Origin: Mycoplasmatota bacterium
GTDB taxonomy: Bacteria > Bacillota_I > Bacilli_A > MAG-NZ
Length of the DNA stretch: 64,000 nt
Reading direction: 5' to 3'
NCBI GenBank assembly: GCA_018394315.1
Contig: CP074575.1
Span: 1,272,615 to 1,336,614, forward strand
A program made the translations under genes and the position numbers. Below are positions 53,163 through 62,359 of this stretch, piece after piece (positions within the stretch are counted from its first letter, which is position 1; every line of letters starts with the position of its first letter). Below the pieces are notes generated by a model. That model made no database searches. It was not told where the DNA came from and saw only the letters and a list, made by a program, of their open reading frames with translations.

Positions 53163-53221
53163 AAATAGTAAGTTATGACATTGACAATGTTAGGTTTTTG
53201 AAAATTGAAAGGAGGAAATGT

Positions 53222-54142
53222 ATGAGGAATTATTACATTAAAAGAATTATCTCTACAATATTGACTTTACTTTTAGTAGCTACCATTACATTTATTTTGA
53301 TGAGGTCTATTCCTGGTGGCCCTTTTACTCGTGAAAAGTTTATTCCGGATGAGATTATAAGGATATTAGAAGAAAAGTACAATTTGAATGACCCACCACT
53401 TAAACAATATTTTGATTATATGAAAGGTCTTGTAACATTTGATTTAGGACCATCATTTTCATTGATAGGTTTTAAAGTAGAAGAGATGATTGCAAGTGGT
53501 TTCCCGTTAAGTGCTAAAATTGGTGGTATGGCATCACTACTAATTATTATTGTTGGGATACCGGTTGGTATAATATCAGCACTTAAGCAAAATAGACCAA
53601 TAGACTATTTTGTAATGTTTACTGCCACTATACTTGTTACAGTACCAAGTTTTGTTATTGCAACATTAATAATATATTTCTTTGCCCTTCGGTGGGGAAT
53701 ATTACCAACATTTGGTAATACAGCACCACTATGGTATATAGGACCAGTTATAGCATTATCTGGTTACAGTTTGAGTTTTGTAGCTAGATTAACAAGATCG
53801 AGTATGCTAGAGGTTCTAAGACAAGATTATGTTAGAACTGCAAGAGCGAATGGACTTAGTGAATTTAAGGTTATAGGGAAACATGCGCTTAAGAATGCGT
53901 TGATTCCTGTAGTGACTTATATTGGACCAATGGTTGCAGCGATTCTGACAGGTTCATTTGTAATTGAAAAAATATTTGCATTACCAGGTATCGGTAGATA
54001 CTTTGTCGATAGTGTTGGTAACCGTGATTATACTGTAATAATGGGTATGACGGTGTTCTATGCTGCTTTCTACATTGTTATGGTATTTATCGTAGATATC
54101 ATATATTCACTAATTGATCCAAGAATTAAGATTGATGGTTAG
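53222..54142 (+). CDS. oppB: oligopeptide ABC transporter permease OppB
   Basis: First inner-membrane permease of a peptide importer. The 306-residue protein starts MRNYYIKRIISTILTLLLVATITFILMRSIPGGPF, has about six helices and the EAA-type coupling loop DYVRTARANGLSEFKVIGKHALKNALIP, ending with DIIYSLIDPRIKI. ATG 53222 follows AAAGGAGG; an upstream in-frame GTG-type start at 53198 has none. First gene of oppBCDF. Confidence 0.94.
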   Translation: MRNYYIKRIISTILTLLLVATITFILMRSIPGGPFTREKFIPDEIIRILEEKYNLNDPPLKQYFDYMKGLVTFDLGPSFSLIGFKVEEMIASGFPLSAKIGGMASLLIIIVGIPVGIISALKQNRPIDYFVMFTATILVTVPSFVIATLIIYFFALRWGILPTFGNTAPLWYIGPVIALSGYSLSFVARLTRSSMLEVLRQDYVRTARANGLSEFKVIGKHALKNALIPVVTYIGPMVAAILTGSFVIEKIFALPGIGRYFVDSVGNRDYTVIMGMTVFYAAFYIVMVFIVDIIYSLIDPRIKIDG

Positions 54143-54156
54143 GAAGGTGAGGAAAA

Positions 54157-55365
54157 ATGACTAATAATAAATTTGAATTTGTTGATAAATCGTCAAAGCT
54201 TGATAATGAGCAGTTAAGACCAAGCCTTACTTACTGGCAAGATGCGTGGAGAAGACTTAGAAAGAATAAACTAGCAATGTTTGGTCTGGTTGGTGTTTTT
54301 GTAATTGTATTATTTGGTATATTCGGTCCTGCATTTACACCTTACTCTTACGAAGATCAAGAGTTAGATTTCATGAATATGCCTCCGAAATTAGATATCC
54401 ATGATTTAGGAGATGATTTAAACTTCTATTTATCAAGAGAATATCGATTAATATTATTAAATGATGATAATGAGGCAGTAAGACGATTTGATCTAATTGA
54501 TAAAGACATAATAAATAAGCTCTACACCTATGACTTTAATAACAATAAAGAAGTAGACGATGATGACGTTATAATTGACTTCTCTTATAAATTAAATGAA
54601 GAAAAAAGAGCAGAAGCTGGAGTAGACTTTAGTATTACGTATAAAGGTAAAGAATATTTTGAATTCACAGATACTGTTAGGAATGAATCTTATCCGTGGG
54701 GTACTGACCAATTAGGAAGAGATATTTTAACTCGAGTTATGTATGGCGCGAGAATTTCCTTAACTGTTGCATTAGTTGCGACGTTAGTTAATTTATTGAT
54801 TGGAGTTACTTATGGAAGTATCGCTGGCTACGAAGGTGGAAATACAGATAATATTATGATGCGTATTGTAGATATAATTAATTCAATTCCGTTAGTTCTA
54901 TACGTTATTTTATTAATGGTACTTTTAAATGATAGTGGTTTGTATACTATTATCCTTGCACTTGGAACTGTTTATTGGGTTAATATGGCTAGACTTGTTC
55001 GGGGACAAGTTTTAGGGTTGAAGGAACAAGAATATGTCCTAGCAGCAAGAACTATGGGTGTTAAAAAAGGTAAAATAATCTTAAGGCATTTAATACCTAA
55101 TGCTATGGGACCAATTATAGTATCAATGACTATGATGATTCCAAGTGCTGTATTCACAGAGTCATTCTTAAGTTTCATTGGTATAGGAGTATCAGCACCA
55201 CAAGCCTCATGGGGAACATTAGCAAATGATGCATTAGGTGGATTAACTTCATTTCCATATCAATTGTTCTTCCCTGCTTCAGCAATCGCGATCACAATGC
55301 TTGCTTTTAACTTCTTAGGCGACGGCTTAAGAGATGCATTAGATCCAAGATTAAGAAAAGGATAG
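54157..55365 (+). CDS. oppC: oligopeptide ABC transporter permease OppC with extra extracytoplasmic domain
   Basis: Second permease subunit. At 402 residues it is about 95 longer than usual. The extra part (about residues 81-178) lies between the first helix (39-58) and the conserved YPWGTDQLGRD at 179-189, that is, outside the membrane. It is acidic and contains D126-F-N-N-N-K-E-V-D-D-D-D137, spaced like an EF-hand/dockerin calcium loop. The rest is normal, with coupling loop EYVLAARTMGVKKGKIILRHLIPNAMGP and the C-terminal GDGLRDALDPRLRKG. GGAAGGTGAGG precedes the ATG. Confidence 0.92.
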   Translation: MTNNKFEFVDKSSKLDNEQLRPSLTYWQDAWRRLRKNKLAMFGLVGVFVIVLFGIFGPAFTPYSYEDQELDFMNMPPKLDIHDLGDDLNFYLSREYRLILLNDDNEAVRRFDLIDKDIINKLYTYDFNNNKEVDDDDVIIDFSYKLNEEKRAEAGVDFSITYKGKEYFEFTDTVRNESYPWGTDQLGRDILTRVMYGARISLTVALVATLVNLLIGVTYGSIAGYEGGNTDNIMMRIVDIINSIPLVLYVILLMVLLNDSGLYTIILALGTVYWVNMARLVRGQVLGLKEQEYVLAARTMGVKKGKIILRHLIPNAMGPIIVSMTMMIPSAVFTESFLSFIGIGVSAPQASWGTLANDALGGLTSFPYQLFFPASAIAITMLAFNFLGDGLRDALDPRLRKG

Positions 55366-55376
55366 GAGGAAATAGA

Positions 55377-56399
55377 ATGAAAACTTTATTAAAAGTAGAA
55401 AATTTAAAAACCTCTTTCTATACTCATCTTGGTGAGGTTCAAGCGGTTAGAGGCATAAGTTTTGAATTAAATGAGGGAGATATATTAGGCATCGTTGGAG
55501 AAAGTGGAAGTGGTAAAAGTGTCACTTCATTATCTGTAATGGGACTAATAGATGAACCTGGCGTAATAAAAGAGGAAAGTAGTATTGTATTTGATGATAT
55601 AGAGTTGACAGAACTTAATAAACGTGAAATGTCAAATTTACGTGGAAATGAAATAGCAATGATTTTCCAAGATCCAATGACTAGTTTAAATCCTGTTTAC
55701 TCAATCAAAAATCAAATGACCGAGGTAATAAGAAAACATACTAATATGACTAAAAGTGAAGCGTTAGAGCGTGCTATCGAATTACTTCACATGGTAGGAA
55801 TTCCAGAACCAGAAATAAGAATAAAAGGTTTTCCACATCAATTCTCAGGTGGGATGAGACAGCGTGCTTTAATCGCAACTGCGCTCAGTTGTAATCCTAA
55901 GTTGTTAATTGCGGATGAGCCTACAACTGCATTAGATGTTACTATACAAGCTCAAATTTTAGACTTGATGAGAGATTTACAAAACAAACTGAATACTTCA
56001 ATTATTTTAATTACACATGACTTGGGGGTTATTGCTGAAGTATGTAATAAAGTGGTTGTAATGTATGGTGGAATGATAATGGAAAAAGGAACTATCGAAG
56101 AAATTTTCTATAAACCTCAACATCCATATACAAAGGGACTTCACAAGTCTATTCCAAAGGTTAATTTAAATCAAAAAGAGAGACTAGTTCCAATTGAAGG
56201 ATCACCACCGGATTTAATGGCACCACCTTCTGGTTGTCCTTTCTCACCACGTTGCCCACATGCGATGAAGATTTGTATAGAGAAGGCTTCACCTTTGTTC
56301 AACATTAGTGAATCACAACGTTCTTCATGTTGGTTACATGATCAAAATTCACCTCAGGTTGAAGGTTTTGTTAAAGTAAAGGGGGATAAATATGAGTAA
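55377..56399 (+). CDS. oppD: oligopeptide ABC transporter ATP-binding protein OppD
   Basis: A 340-residue ATPase. Walker A GESGSGKS, ABC signature FSGGMRQRALIA, Walker B LLIADEPTTALDVT, H-loop ITHDLGV, and the C-terminal oligopeptide transporter extension with four cysteines (CPFSPRCPHAMKIC...SC) expected to hold an iron-sulfur cluster. Start behind AGGAGG; overlaps oppF by 8 bases. Confidence 0.95.
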   Translation: MKTLLKVENLKTSFYTHLGEVQAVRGISFELNEGDILGIVGESGSGKSVTSLSVMGLIDEPGVIKEESSIVFDDIELTELNKREMSNLRGNEIAMIFQDPMTSLNPVYSIKNQMTEVIRKHTNMTKSEALERAIELLHMVGIPEPEIRIKGFPHQFSGGMRQRALIATALSCNPKLLIADEPTTALDVTIQAQILDLMRDLQNKLNTSIILITHDLGVIAEVCNKVVVMYGGMIMEKGTIEEIFYKPQHPYTKGLHKSIPKVNLNQKERLVPIEGSPPDLMAPPSGCPFSPRCPHAMKICIEKASPLFNISESQRSSCWLHDQNSPQVEGFVKVKGDKYE

Positions 56400-57384
56400 T
56401 CAAAAACCCTTAATTGAAGTAAAAAATCTTAAAAAACATTTCTATGTTGGTAGAAGTCTTTGGAAGAAATCGAAAAATGTATTAACTGCAGTTGATGGAC
56501 TTAACTTTTATATCAATAGAGGTGAGACATTTGGTTTAGTTGGTGAAAGTGGATGTGGTAAATCAACTACAGGACGTACTATTGTAAGATTATATGACCC
56601 AACTGATGGTGAAATTATATATGATGGTGTAGATATAGCTAGATTGAGTGCGAAAGAAATGATGACTTATCGTAAGAAGATTCAGATGATATTCCAAGAT
56701 CCGTATGCTTCTTTAAACGGAAGAATGACAGTGACTGATATTATTGGAGAAGGAATTGATACCCACAAAATATTAACTGGCGACGCTAGACAAAAAAGGA
56801 TTTATGAATTATTGGAACGTGTAGGATTAAAGAGAGAACATGCAAGTAGATATCCACATGAATTTTCTGGTGGACAACGACAAAGAATTGGTATCGCAAG
56901 AGCATTAGCTATTGAACCAGAATTAATAATATGTGATGAACCTATTTCTGCATTAGATGTATCAATTCAAGCTCAAGTTGTTAACATGTTAGAAGATTTA
57001 CAGGATGAAATGGGACTTACATATCTATTTATTGCTCACGACTTGTCTATGGTAAAGCATATCTCTGATAGAATAGGCGTAATGTATTTAGGAAAAATGA
57101 TGGAGCTTGCTACTAGTGATGAACTTTACAATAATCCACTTCATCCCTATACTCAGGCATTATTATCTTCTATACCTGTGCCGGATCCGAATGCTGCAAA
57201 AGATAAAAGGATTATATTAGAAGGCGATGTAGGAAGTCCAATTAACCCAACTCCTGGTTGTAGATTTGCTTCACGTTGTAGATACTGCCAGGATAATTGT
57301 AAAACAGAAACTCCAAAGTTTAGAGAAATTCTAAAAGGTCATTTTGTTGCTTGTCATTATGCTGAGAAAATAAATAATTTATAA
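56392..57384 (+). CDS. oppF: oligopeptide ABC transporter ATP-binding protein OppF
   Basis: A 330-residue second ATPase. Walker A GESGCGKS, signature FSGGQRQRIGIA, Walker B LIICDEPISALDVS, H-loop IAHDLSM, and the C-terminal cysteine cluster (PGCRFASRCRYCQDNC...AC). Pairs with OppD as the heterodimeric motor. A GC-poor terminator follows, leaving oppA with its own promoter. Confidence 0.95.
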   Translation: MSNQKPLIEVKNLKKHFYVGRSLWKKSKNVLTAVDGLNFYINRGETFGLVGESGCGKSTTGRTIVRLYDPTDGEIIYDGVDIARLSAKEMMTYRKKIQMIFQDPYASLNGRMTVTDIIGEGIDTHKILTGDARQKRIYELLERVGLKREHASRYPHEFSGGQRQRIGIARALAIEPELIICDEPISALDVSIQAQVVNMLEDLQDEMGLTYLFIAHDLSMVKHISDRIGVMYLGKMMELATSDELYNNPLHPYTQALLSSIPVPDPNAAKDKRIILEGDVGSPINPTPGCRFASRCRYCQDNCKTETPKFREILKGHFVACHYAEKINNL

Positions 57385-57397
57385 TCTAGAGTTAATT

Positions 57398-57425
57398 GAG
57401 GATATTTTAATGTCCTCTTTTTTTT
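57398..57425 (+). terminator. terminator after oppF
   Basis: GAGGA and TCCTC flank a 10-base loop and are followed by about eight T. Short stem, long T-tract. Confidence 0.6.
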
Positions 57426-57561
57426 GTAATATATATTGTGTTAGAACTATATAATATCTTCCCATAAATCGACAATAATCGCATATATGGACATCTACAA
57501 ATGAATTTTATAAAAATATATAAAAAGTTTTATGTTACAGCTGGATTTTCTTGCCAAAAAC

Positions 57562-57590
57562 TTGACTAGATTTAGAAAACGCTATACACT
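57562..57590 (+). promoter_or_regulatory. sigma-A promoter of oppA
   Basis: TTGACT at 57562-57567, 17-base spacer, TACACT at 57585-57590. A separate oppA promoter fits the need for excess binding protein. Confidence 0.6.
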
Positions 57591-57639
57591 GTATGTAATA
57601 CTTGTTACGAAAAGTATAAAAATTAAGAAGGAGAGAAAT

Positions 57640-59253
57640 ATGAAAAAAATATTAGCGTTATTGTTAAGTTTAACTTTAGTATTTTCATTAGTTGCATGTG
57701 GCGACAAGGAAACTGAAACAGATGATCCTGCTGTATTCAACTGGAACATTGGTGCTGACCCTAAGACATTAGATCCATCATTAAATGGTGCTAGTGACGG
57801 TGGAGACGTTATAAACAATACATTTGAAGGTTTAGTTAGAGAGTTTAATGGTGAGGTATTACCAGGAATAGCTGAATCTTGGGAATTTTCTCCTGATGGA
57901 AAAACCATTACATTCCATTTAAGAGAGTCAAAATGGTCTAATGGTGACCCATTAACTGCACATGACTTCGTTTATGGGTGGAAACATGGTATGGATCCTT
58001 TAAGTGAATCTGAATATTCTTGGTTATGGGAATATACAAATGTTGTTGGTTCATTTGAAGCTGTAAATGGTGAATCTTTGGATGATGTAGGAATTGAAGC
58101 TACAGATGATCATACATTCGTTGTTCAATTAAAACAACCTACTGATTACTTTGTATCTTTAACAGCATTCTATCACTTTATGCCATTACACAAAGATTCA
58201 GTTGAAGCAGTAGCTGATGGTATGTGGGCAAAAACTCCAGAACATGCTGTGTCTAATGGTCCTTATATGTTAACATCGTATGAATTAGGTCAAGGTTTAA
58301 CACTAGAGAAAAATACTAATTATTGGAATGCAGACAATGTACACATTGATACAATTGATGCCAAATTTATTGATGAAGAGTCTACAGCATATGCCGCGTT
58401 CCAAAATGGTGATTTAGATTATATACCTGACGTTCCTCCTAGTGAAATAACAAGATTGATTGCCGAAGATGAACAATATTACGTATTCCCATTATTAGGT
58501 ACTTACTATTATTCATTTAATCTAGATAGAGAGTTATGGCAAAATGATGATTTAAGAAAAGCGTTTGTTTTAGCAATAGATAGAGAAGCTATCGTTGAAG
58601 CAGTAGGTGGAATTGCTACTCCGGCTACTGGTGTTGTCCCTCCAGGATTTACTGATCATGAAGGTAGAGACTTCTATGAGACTGCAGGAGCATTCGGTAT
58701 TGAAACTGATGATAGTCAATTCGATGAAGCAAGAGAATTATTAGCTACAGCAGGATATCCAAATGGTGAAGGATTCCCAACTGATTTAGTGCTTATTTAT
58801 AACACTCGTGATGATCACAAATTAATTGCTGAAACAGTTCAACAAATGTGGAAAGAAAACTTAGGTATCGAAATAGAAATCCAAAACATGGAGTGGGCTG
58901 TATTCCAAGGAACTAGAAAAGCTGGTGACTTTGATATTTCTCGTGGTGGATGGTTAACTGATTACATGGATCCATCTGGTATGTTAAGTTTATTTACTTC
59001 TAACAATGACTATAATGATCCGAACTTCTATAATGATGAATATGATCAATTAATGGAAGATTCGATGAAAGCTACTGATAAAGCTGTACACTTTGAGAAA
59101 TTGTACGCTGCTCAAGAAGTATTCATGGAAGTATTACCAATCGTTCCAGTATATCACTATGCTGATGATATGTACGTTAAAAATTACGTAAAAGACTGGG
59201 GAAGATCTGTATTAGGTTCTGTTGACTTCTCAAGAGCTAGAATTGAAAAATAA
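57640..59253 (+). CDS. oppA: oligopeptide-binding lipoprotein OppA
   Basis: Peptide-capturing lipoprotein of the SBP_bac_5 family, 537 residues. The signal peptide MKKILALLLSLTLVFSLVAC has a lipobox LVAC with the lipidated Cys20. The mature part has the family start FNWNIGADPKTLDPSLNG, the GLVREFNGEVLPGIAESWEFSPDGKTITFHLRE segment, and ends near DWGRSVLGSVDFSRARIEK. ATG 57640 follows AAGGAGAG; an upstream in-frame extension to 57532 would destroy the signal peptide. Codon usage is biased to common codons, suggesting high expression. Confidence 0.95.
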   Translation: MKKILALLLSLTLVFSLVACGDKETETDDPAVFNWNIGADPKTLDPSLNGASDGGDVINNTFEGLVREFNGEVLPGIAESWEFSPDGKTITFHLRESKWSNGDPLTAHDFVYGWKHGMDPLSESEYSWLWEYTNVVGSFEAVNGESLDDVGIEATDDHTFVVQLKQPTDYFVSLTAFYHFMPLHKDSVEAVADGMWAKTPEHAVSNGPYMLTSYELGQGLTLEKNTNYWNADNVHIDTIDAKFIDEESTAYAAFQNGDLDYIPDVPPSEITRLIAEDEQYYVFPLLGTYYYSFNLDRELWQNDDLRKAFVLAIDREAIVEAVGGIATPATGVVPPGFTDHEGRDFYETAGAFGIETDDSQFDEARELLATAGYPNGEGFPTDLVLIYNTRDDHKLIAETVQQMWKENLGIEIEIQNMEWAVFQGTRKAGDFDISRGGWLTDYMDPSGMLSLFTSNNDYNDPNFYNDEYDQLMEDSMKATDKAVHFEKLYAAQEVFMEVLPIVPVYHYADDMYVKNYVKDWGRSVLGSVDFSRARIEK

Positions 59254-59261
59254 AAATTATT

Positions 59262-59292
59262 AAAGGGGAATCTTACTGATTCTCCTTTTTTA
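59262..59292 (+). terminator. terminator after oppA
   Basis: AAGGGGAATC, 5-base loop, GATTCTCCTT with one G-T pair, then T's. Confidence 0.85.
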
Positions 59293-59308
59293 ACCAAAAA
59301 CTAGACTA

Positions 59309-59337
59309 TTGTCAAAAACACTAAAAAAGGATATAAT
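59309..59337 (+). promoter_or_regulatory. sigma-A promoter of the 585-residue protein gene
   Basis: TTGTCA at 59309-59314, 17-base spacer, TATAAT at 59332-59337. Confidence 0.75.
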
Positions 59338-59385
59338 TTAATATAATACTCAAGAAGCATATTAAAGAAATGTTAGGTGACAAAA

Positions 59386-61143
59386 ATGAAAGAAAATGAA
59401 CGAAGATTTTTAATCAAGGATATAATAAAACTTTCTAAATTACCCTCAGTTCTAATTAATAATGTTCTCAAAGAAAAAGAGACTTTCTTATCAAAAAGAT
59501 TACTTTGTTATATTTTGGCGCAACAAATTAATATCCAAGTTTCTAATGATAAGGATTTGTCTAGTTTAAGAGGATACGTTGGAGAACTAGAAGATTATAC
59601 TTTGCAACAACTTATTAATTTCGCTGATATTCATAGTATAAGTATAGATCCTAGTGATTTGAAATTTAGAATATGGACAGTGATATTTAATAACCTTGAT
59701 GAACTAAATATTGAAAACGAATTAATAGAAAAATACTTAAATAATACACAATATCGTTTTGAGTATGCAAAAGATATTTTTTTGACATTAGATCAATTTA
59801 TTGATGAAGATAATGATATTGATGGACAACCATTTATTGTTGCTAGAGAGAGTTTGCTTAGATTTTCTACTCGTGAAGAGATAATTTCACTTGGAAAGCA
59901 TCTAGGTATTCATGTTCCTAAAAAATTATCGAAAGATTCATTTATTGAAAATATTATTCAAAAACTAGAAGATGATTCCGCGGAACTTAGGGAAGAGTTA
60001 AGTGAATTAACTCTACCAGAGCTGGAAGAATATGCTGATGAGAACTTTTTGGGACTCAATGCTAAGCTCAGTGTTAAAGATATAATTAATTACATATTGA
60101 ATGATTATCAGTCTCCAACTGATAAAGCTACAACTATAGAATATATTAACTATCTCCAAATACCTTCACTTAATTCAGGGTTTATTGAAGATGAAAATAG
60201 AAATATTGAAGACTTAAGACCTAAAAATGTATTAGATGAATCTTTACTTGATATGATCTCCCAAATAATTAGAGGAGAAGACTATTCAAGCAACGACGAT
60301 ATTTCTGAAGAGAAATCTAAAGTAGAGTTAGATAAAGTAATAGATAAAATTGTTCAAGGTAATGTTTCAAACAAAAAAGAGGATAATGAGGATTTTGATG
60401 TAGAGGACAAGACTTCAGATAAAATTAGCTCTAGAGAACAAGAATTAATGGAACGTTTAGATAGGTTAGAGAATCAATTATCAAAACCTATTGAACCAAA
60501 ATATAAGCAAGAAAACAGCAATGTTATATTAAGTAATGAATTACTGAAAAAATTTGATGAACTAGAGAAGAAGCTTTTTTCTGAACGTAATTCAATTGAA
60601 GTGAAGAGTGATGACTTAGAGAATAAAGATGATACAATCTTATTGGCTAAAATTGATGAATTAGAGAAGAAACTTTCTTTATTAAATGATGAGCCTAAAA
60701 TTGATGAAAGTAAAAATACCGACTTATTGAAGAGACTAAATGAACTAGAAAATAAAATTTCTGAAGTATCTAACAACGAGGTTGACATAGAAGAAGAATA
60801 TGATAATGGGGATTACGTGTATCAAATAAATGAAGAGCCAAATGAGAATTATGAAATGAGTTATGAATTGAAACCAAAGACAGAATCGGATGGACTCGTT
60901 AATAAGTTTGATCCGTTGACTACCGAGAATCAAATAGAAGAGGAAATAGATATCTCAGTAGAGGATGAATCTTCAATTGAGAGTTACATTGAAGAAATTC
61001 ATTCCGCAAAAGGTAAGGAATCTCTGAAAGTGAGACGTAGGAAAACTATTCTACCAATAGTTGTTTTTTGGAAAGCACTCGTGATTTGGGCATTAATAAA
61101 TGCCATTGGTGCAACTATATTTATAATTAATGATTTAATATAA
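59386..61143 (+). CDS. hypothetical tail-anchored protein with helical modules and repeated coiled coils
   Basis: A 585-residue, highly charged protein I do not recognise. Three N-terminal segments (about 71-104, 161-195 and 208-241) share a pattern of T/S-x2-E-L-x2-A-D/L...L-x-K-x2-I-I, reminiscent of SAP/Rho-N helical modules. The middle (about 353-459) holds four related short coiled coils, MERLDRLENQL, LKKFDELEKKL, LAKIDELEKKL and LKRLNELENKI, roughly evenly spaced. The C-terminal part is acidic, then KVRRRK and one membrane helix (about 554-582) at the very end, with no signal peptide, so most of it should be cytoplasmic. ATG 59386 follows TAGGTG. Possibly a membrane scaffold or nucleic-acid tether; this is inference. 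Confidence 0.75.
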   Translation: MKENERRFLIKDIIKLSKLPSVLINNVLKEKETFLSKRLLCYILAQQINIQVSNDKDLSSLRGYVGELEDYTLQQLINFADIHSISIDPSDLKFRIWTVIFNNLDELNIENELIEKYLNNTQYRFEYAKDIFLTLDQFIDEDNDIDGQPFIVARESLLRFSTREEIISLGKHLGIHVPKKLSKDSFIENIIQKLEDDSAELREELSELTLPELEEYADENFLGLNAKLSVKDIINYILNDYQSPTDKATTIEYINYLQIPSLNSGFIEDENRNIEDLRPKNVLDESLLDMISQIIRGEDYSSNDDISEEKSKVELDKVIDKIVQGNVSNKKEDNEDFDVEDKTSDKISSREQELMERLDRLENQLSKPIEPKYKQENSNVILSNELLKKFDELEKKLFSERNSIEVKSDDLENKDDTILLAKIDELEKKLSLLNDEPKIDESKNTDLLKRLNELENKISEVSNNEVDIEEEYDNGDYVYQINEEPNENYEMSYELKPKTESDGLVNKFDPLTTENQIEEEIDISVEDESSIESYIEEIHSAKGKESLKVRRRKTILPIVVFWKALVIWALINAIGATIFIINDLI

Positions 61144-61183
61144 TAAAGACTGTGTGAAGACACAGTTTTTTATGAGGTGAAAT

Positions 61184-61810
61184 ATGTGTAAGATTTGCGG
61201 AGCAAAAACTATTGTTGAATACGATAAGGATATGAAATGTCATGTTCATTTTTGTAATGAATGTGGCTTTATATTTAAAAGTGAGAATGATTATATAGAT
61301 CAATCAACAGAAAAAGATCGTTATTCTAAACATAACAATAATTTTGAAAATGTAGGCTATGTAAATATGTTTGAGAAATTTTTAGATAAAATTGATGATT
61401 TTATTTCTTATGAGGGTTATATTCTAGATTACGGGTGTGGTCCCGGACCAGTTTTAAGTGAAATGATGTCAGCTAGAGGAGCGAAAATTAAGACTTATGA
61501 CTTATATTTCCCTCATTCTGAGGATTATCATGAATATGTATATGATATAATAACACTAACTGAGGTTATTGAACATTTTAAAGATCCTTTGTTAGAACTT
61601 AATAAAATTTTAGACCTCTTGAAAAAGAATGGCCTCCTTGTTATTCAAACTTTGTTCATTCAAAAACCATTTTTGAAATGGTGGTATAGAAGAGATCATA
61701 CACATATTTCTTTTTTTGATAATAAAGTATTCGAAAAAATTTCGGAAATATTCAATCTTAAGGTAACTTATACTGATAATCATAATATAATAATTTTACA
61801 AAAATTATAA
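61184..61810 (+). CDS. SAM-dependent methyltransferase with N-terminal zinc ribbon
   Basis: A 208-residue protein. Residues 1-30 form a CxxC...CxxC zinc ribbon (MCKICGA and FCNECGF), followed by a class I methyltransferase domain (ILDYGCGPGPVLSEM as motif I, then an acidic motif II and the ITLTEVIEHFKDP segment typical of Methyltransf_11/23 enzymes) and DHTHISFFD. Zinc-ribbon methyltransferases of this shape act on rRNA, sugars or small molecules; the substrate is not predictable. Start behind TGAGGTG. Confidence 0.8.
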   Translation: MCKICGAKTIVEYDKDMKCHVHFCNECGFIFKSENDYIDQSTEKDRYSKHNNNFENVGYVNMFEKFLDKIDDFISYEGYILDYGCGPGPVLSEMMSARGAKIKTYDLYFPHSEDYHEYVYDIITLTEVIEHFKDPLLELNKILDLLKKNGLLVIQTLFIQKPFLKWWYRRDHTHISFFDNKVFEKISEIFNLKVTYTDNHNIIILQKL

Positions 61811-61837
61811 ACTATGTATCTTCACTTTCATATATTA
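61811..61837 (+). promoter_or_regulatory. sigma-K/E-like promoter for the LysM protein gene
   Basis: AC at 61811-61812, 16-base spacer, CATATATTA at 61829-61837, which fits the sigma-K pattern AC-N16/17-CATAnnnTA. CATATATT is also one mismatch from the sigma-E -10 (CATACAnT). Mother-cell expression would fit a coat protein. Confidence 0.45.
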
Positions 61838-61862
61838 AAGTAGAATGTATGGGAGTGATAAA

Positions 61863-62345
61863 ATGATTTTTCATATCGTTAAACAGAGTGATACAATTAA
61901 AGATTTGATCTTCAAGTATGGAGTTGATAAATCTGAAATAATATCAAGTAATCAACATATTAGTAATTGGGATACTTTGATTCCAGGTGTTAAATTAAAA
62001 ATTCCGATAATTAATGAAAGATTGATTGAACATCTTGATGAAGTAGAACCATTTATTGAAGATTATTATTCAAAACAAGAGGACGATATTACTTATGGTG
62101 TAGATGAGCAGGTTGAGTTTAATAATGAAGATACTGAGAGCTCAGTTGAAGAAGTTGGTAATGAAAATAGTAGCGAGAGTATAAGTAGTGAAGAAGTCAC
62201 TGTGAAAGATGAAAAAAAAGAAGTAAATGTTGAGGAATTTGCTAAAAATATTAAGTATCCAAAGTATAATTATTATCGCATGTCAAATCCACATTATCGT
62301 AATATTTACTATGACCCACGTAGTGGCAGATACTTTTACTTCTAA
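61863..62345 (+). CDS. LysM-domain protein, SafA-like spore coat morphogenetic candidate
   Basis: A 160-residue protein with one N-terminal LysM domain (residues 1-49, IFHIVKQSDTIKDLIFKYG... LIPGVKLKIP), an acidic Ser/Glu-rich linker (about 55-130) and a Tyr/Asn/Arg-rich tail (YPKYNYYRMSNPHYRN...YFYF). There is no signal peptide, as in SafA, which localises to the spore cortex-coat border from the mother cell. In B. subtilis safA lies near ruvAB, matching this position. It is much shorter than SafA (~390). ATG 61863 follows GGGAGTG. The family role is inferred from architecture, promoter and context. Confidence 0.65.
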   Translation: MIFHIVKQSDTIKDLIFKYGVDKSEIISSNQHISNWDTLIPGVKLKIPIINERLIEHLDEVEPFIEDYYSKQEDDITYGVDEQVEFNNEDTESSVEEVGNENSSESISSEEVTVKDEKKEVNVEEFAKNIKYPKYNYYRMSNPHYRNIYYDPRSGRYFYF

Positions 62346-62359
62346 TTATAGGAGGATTT

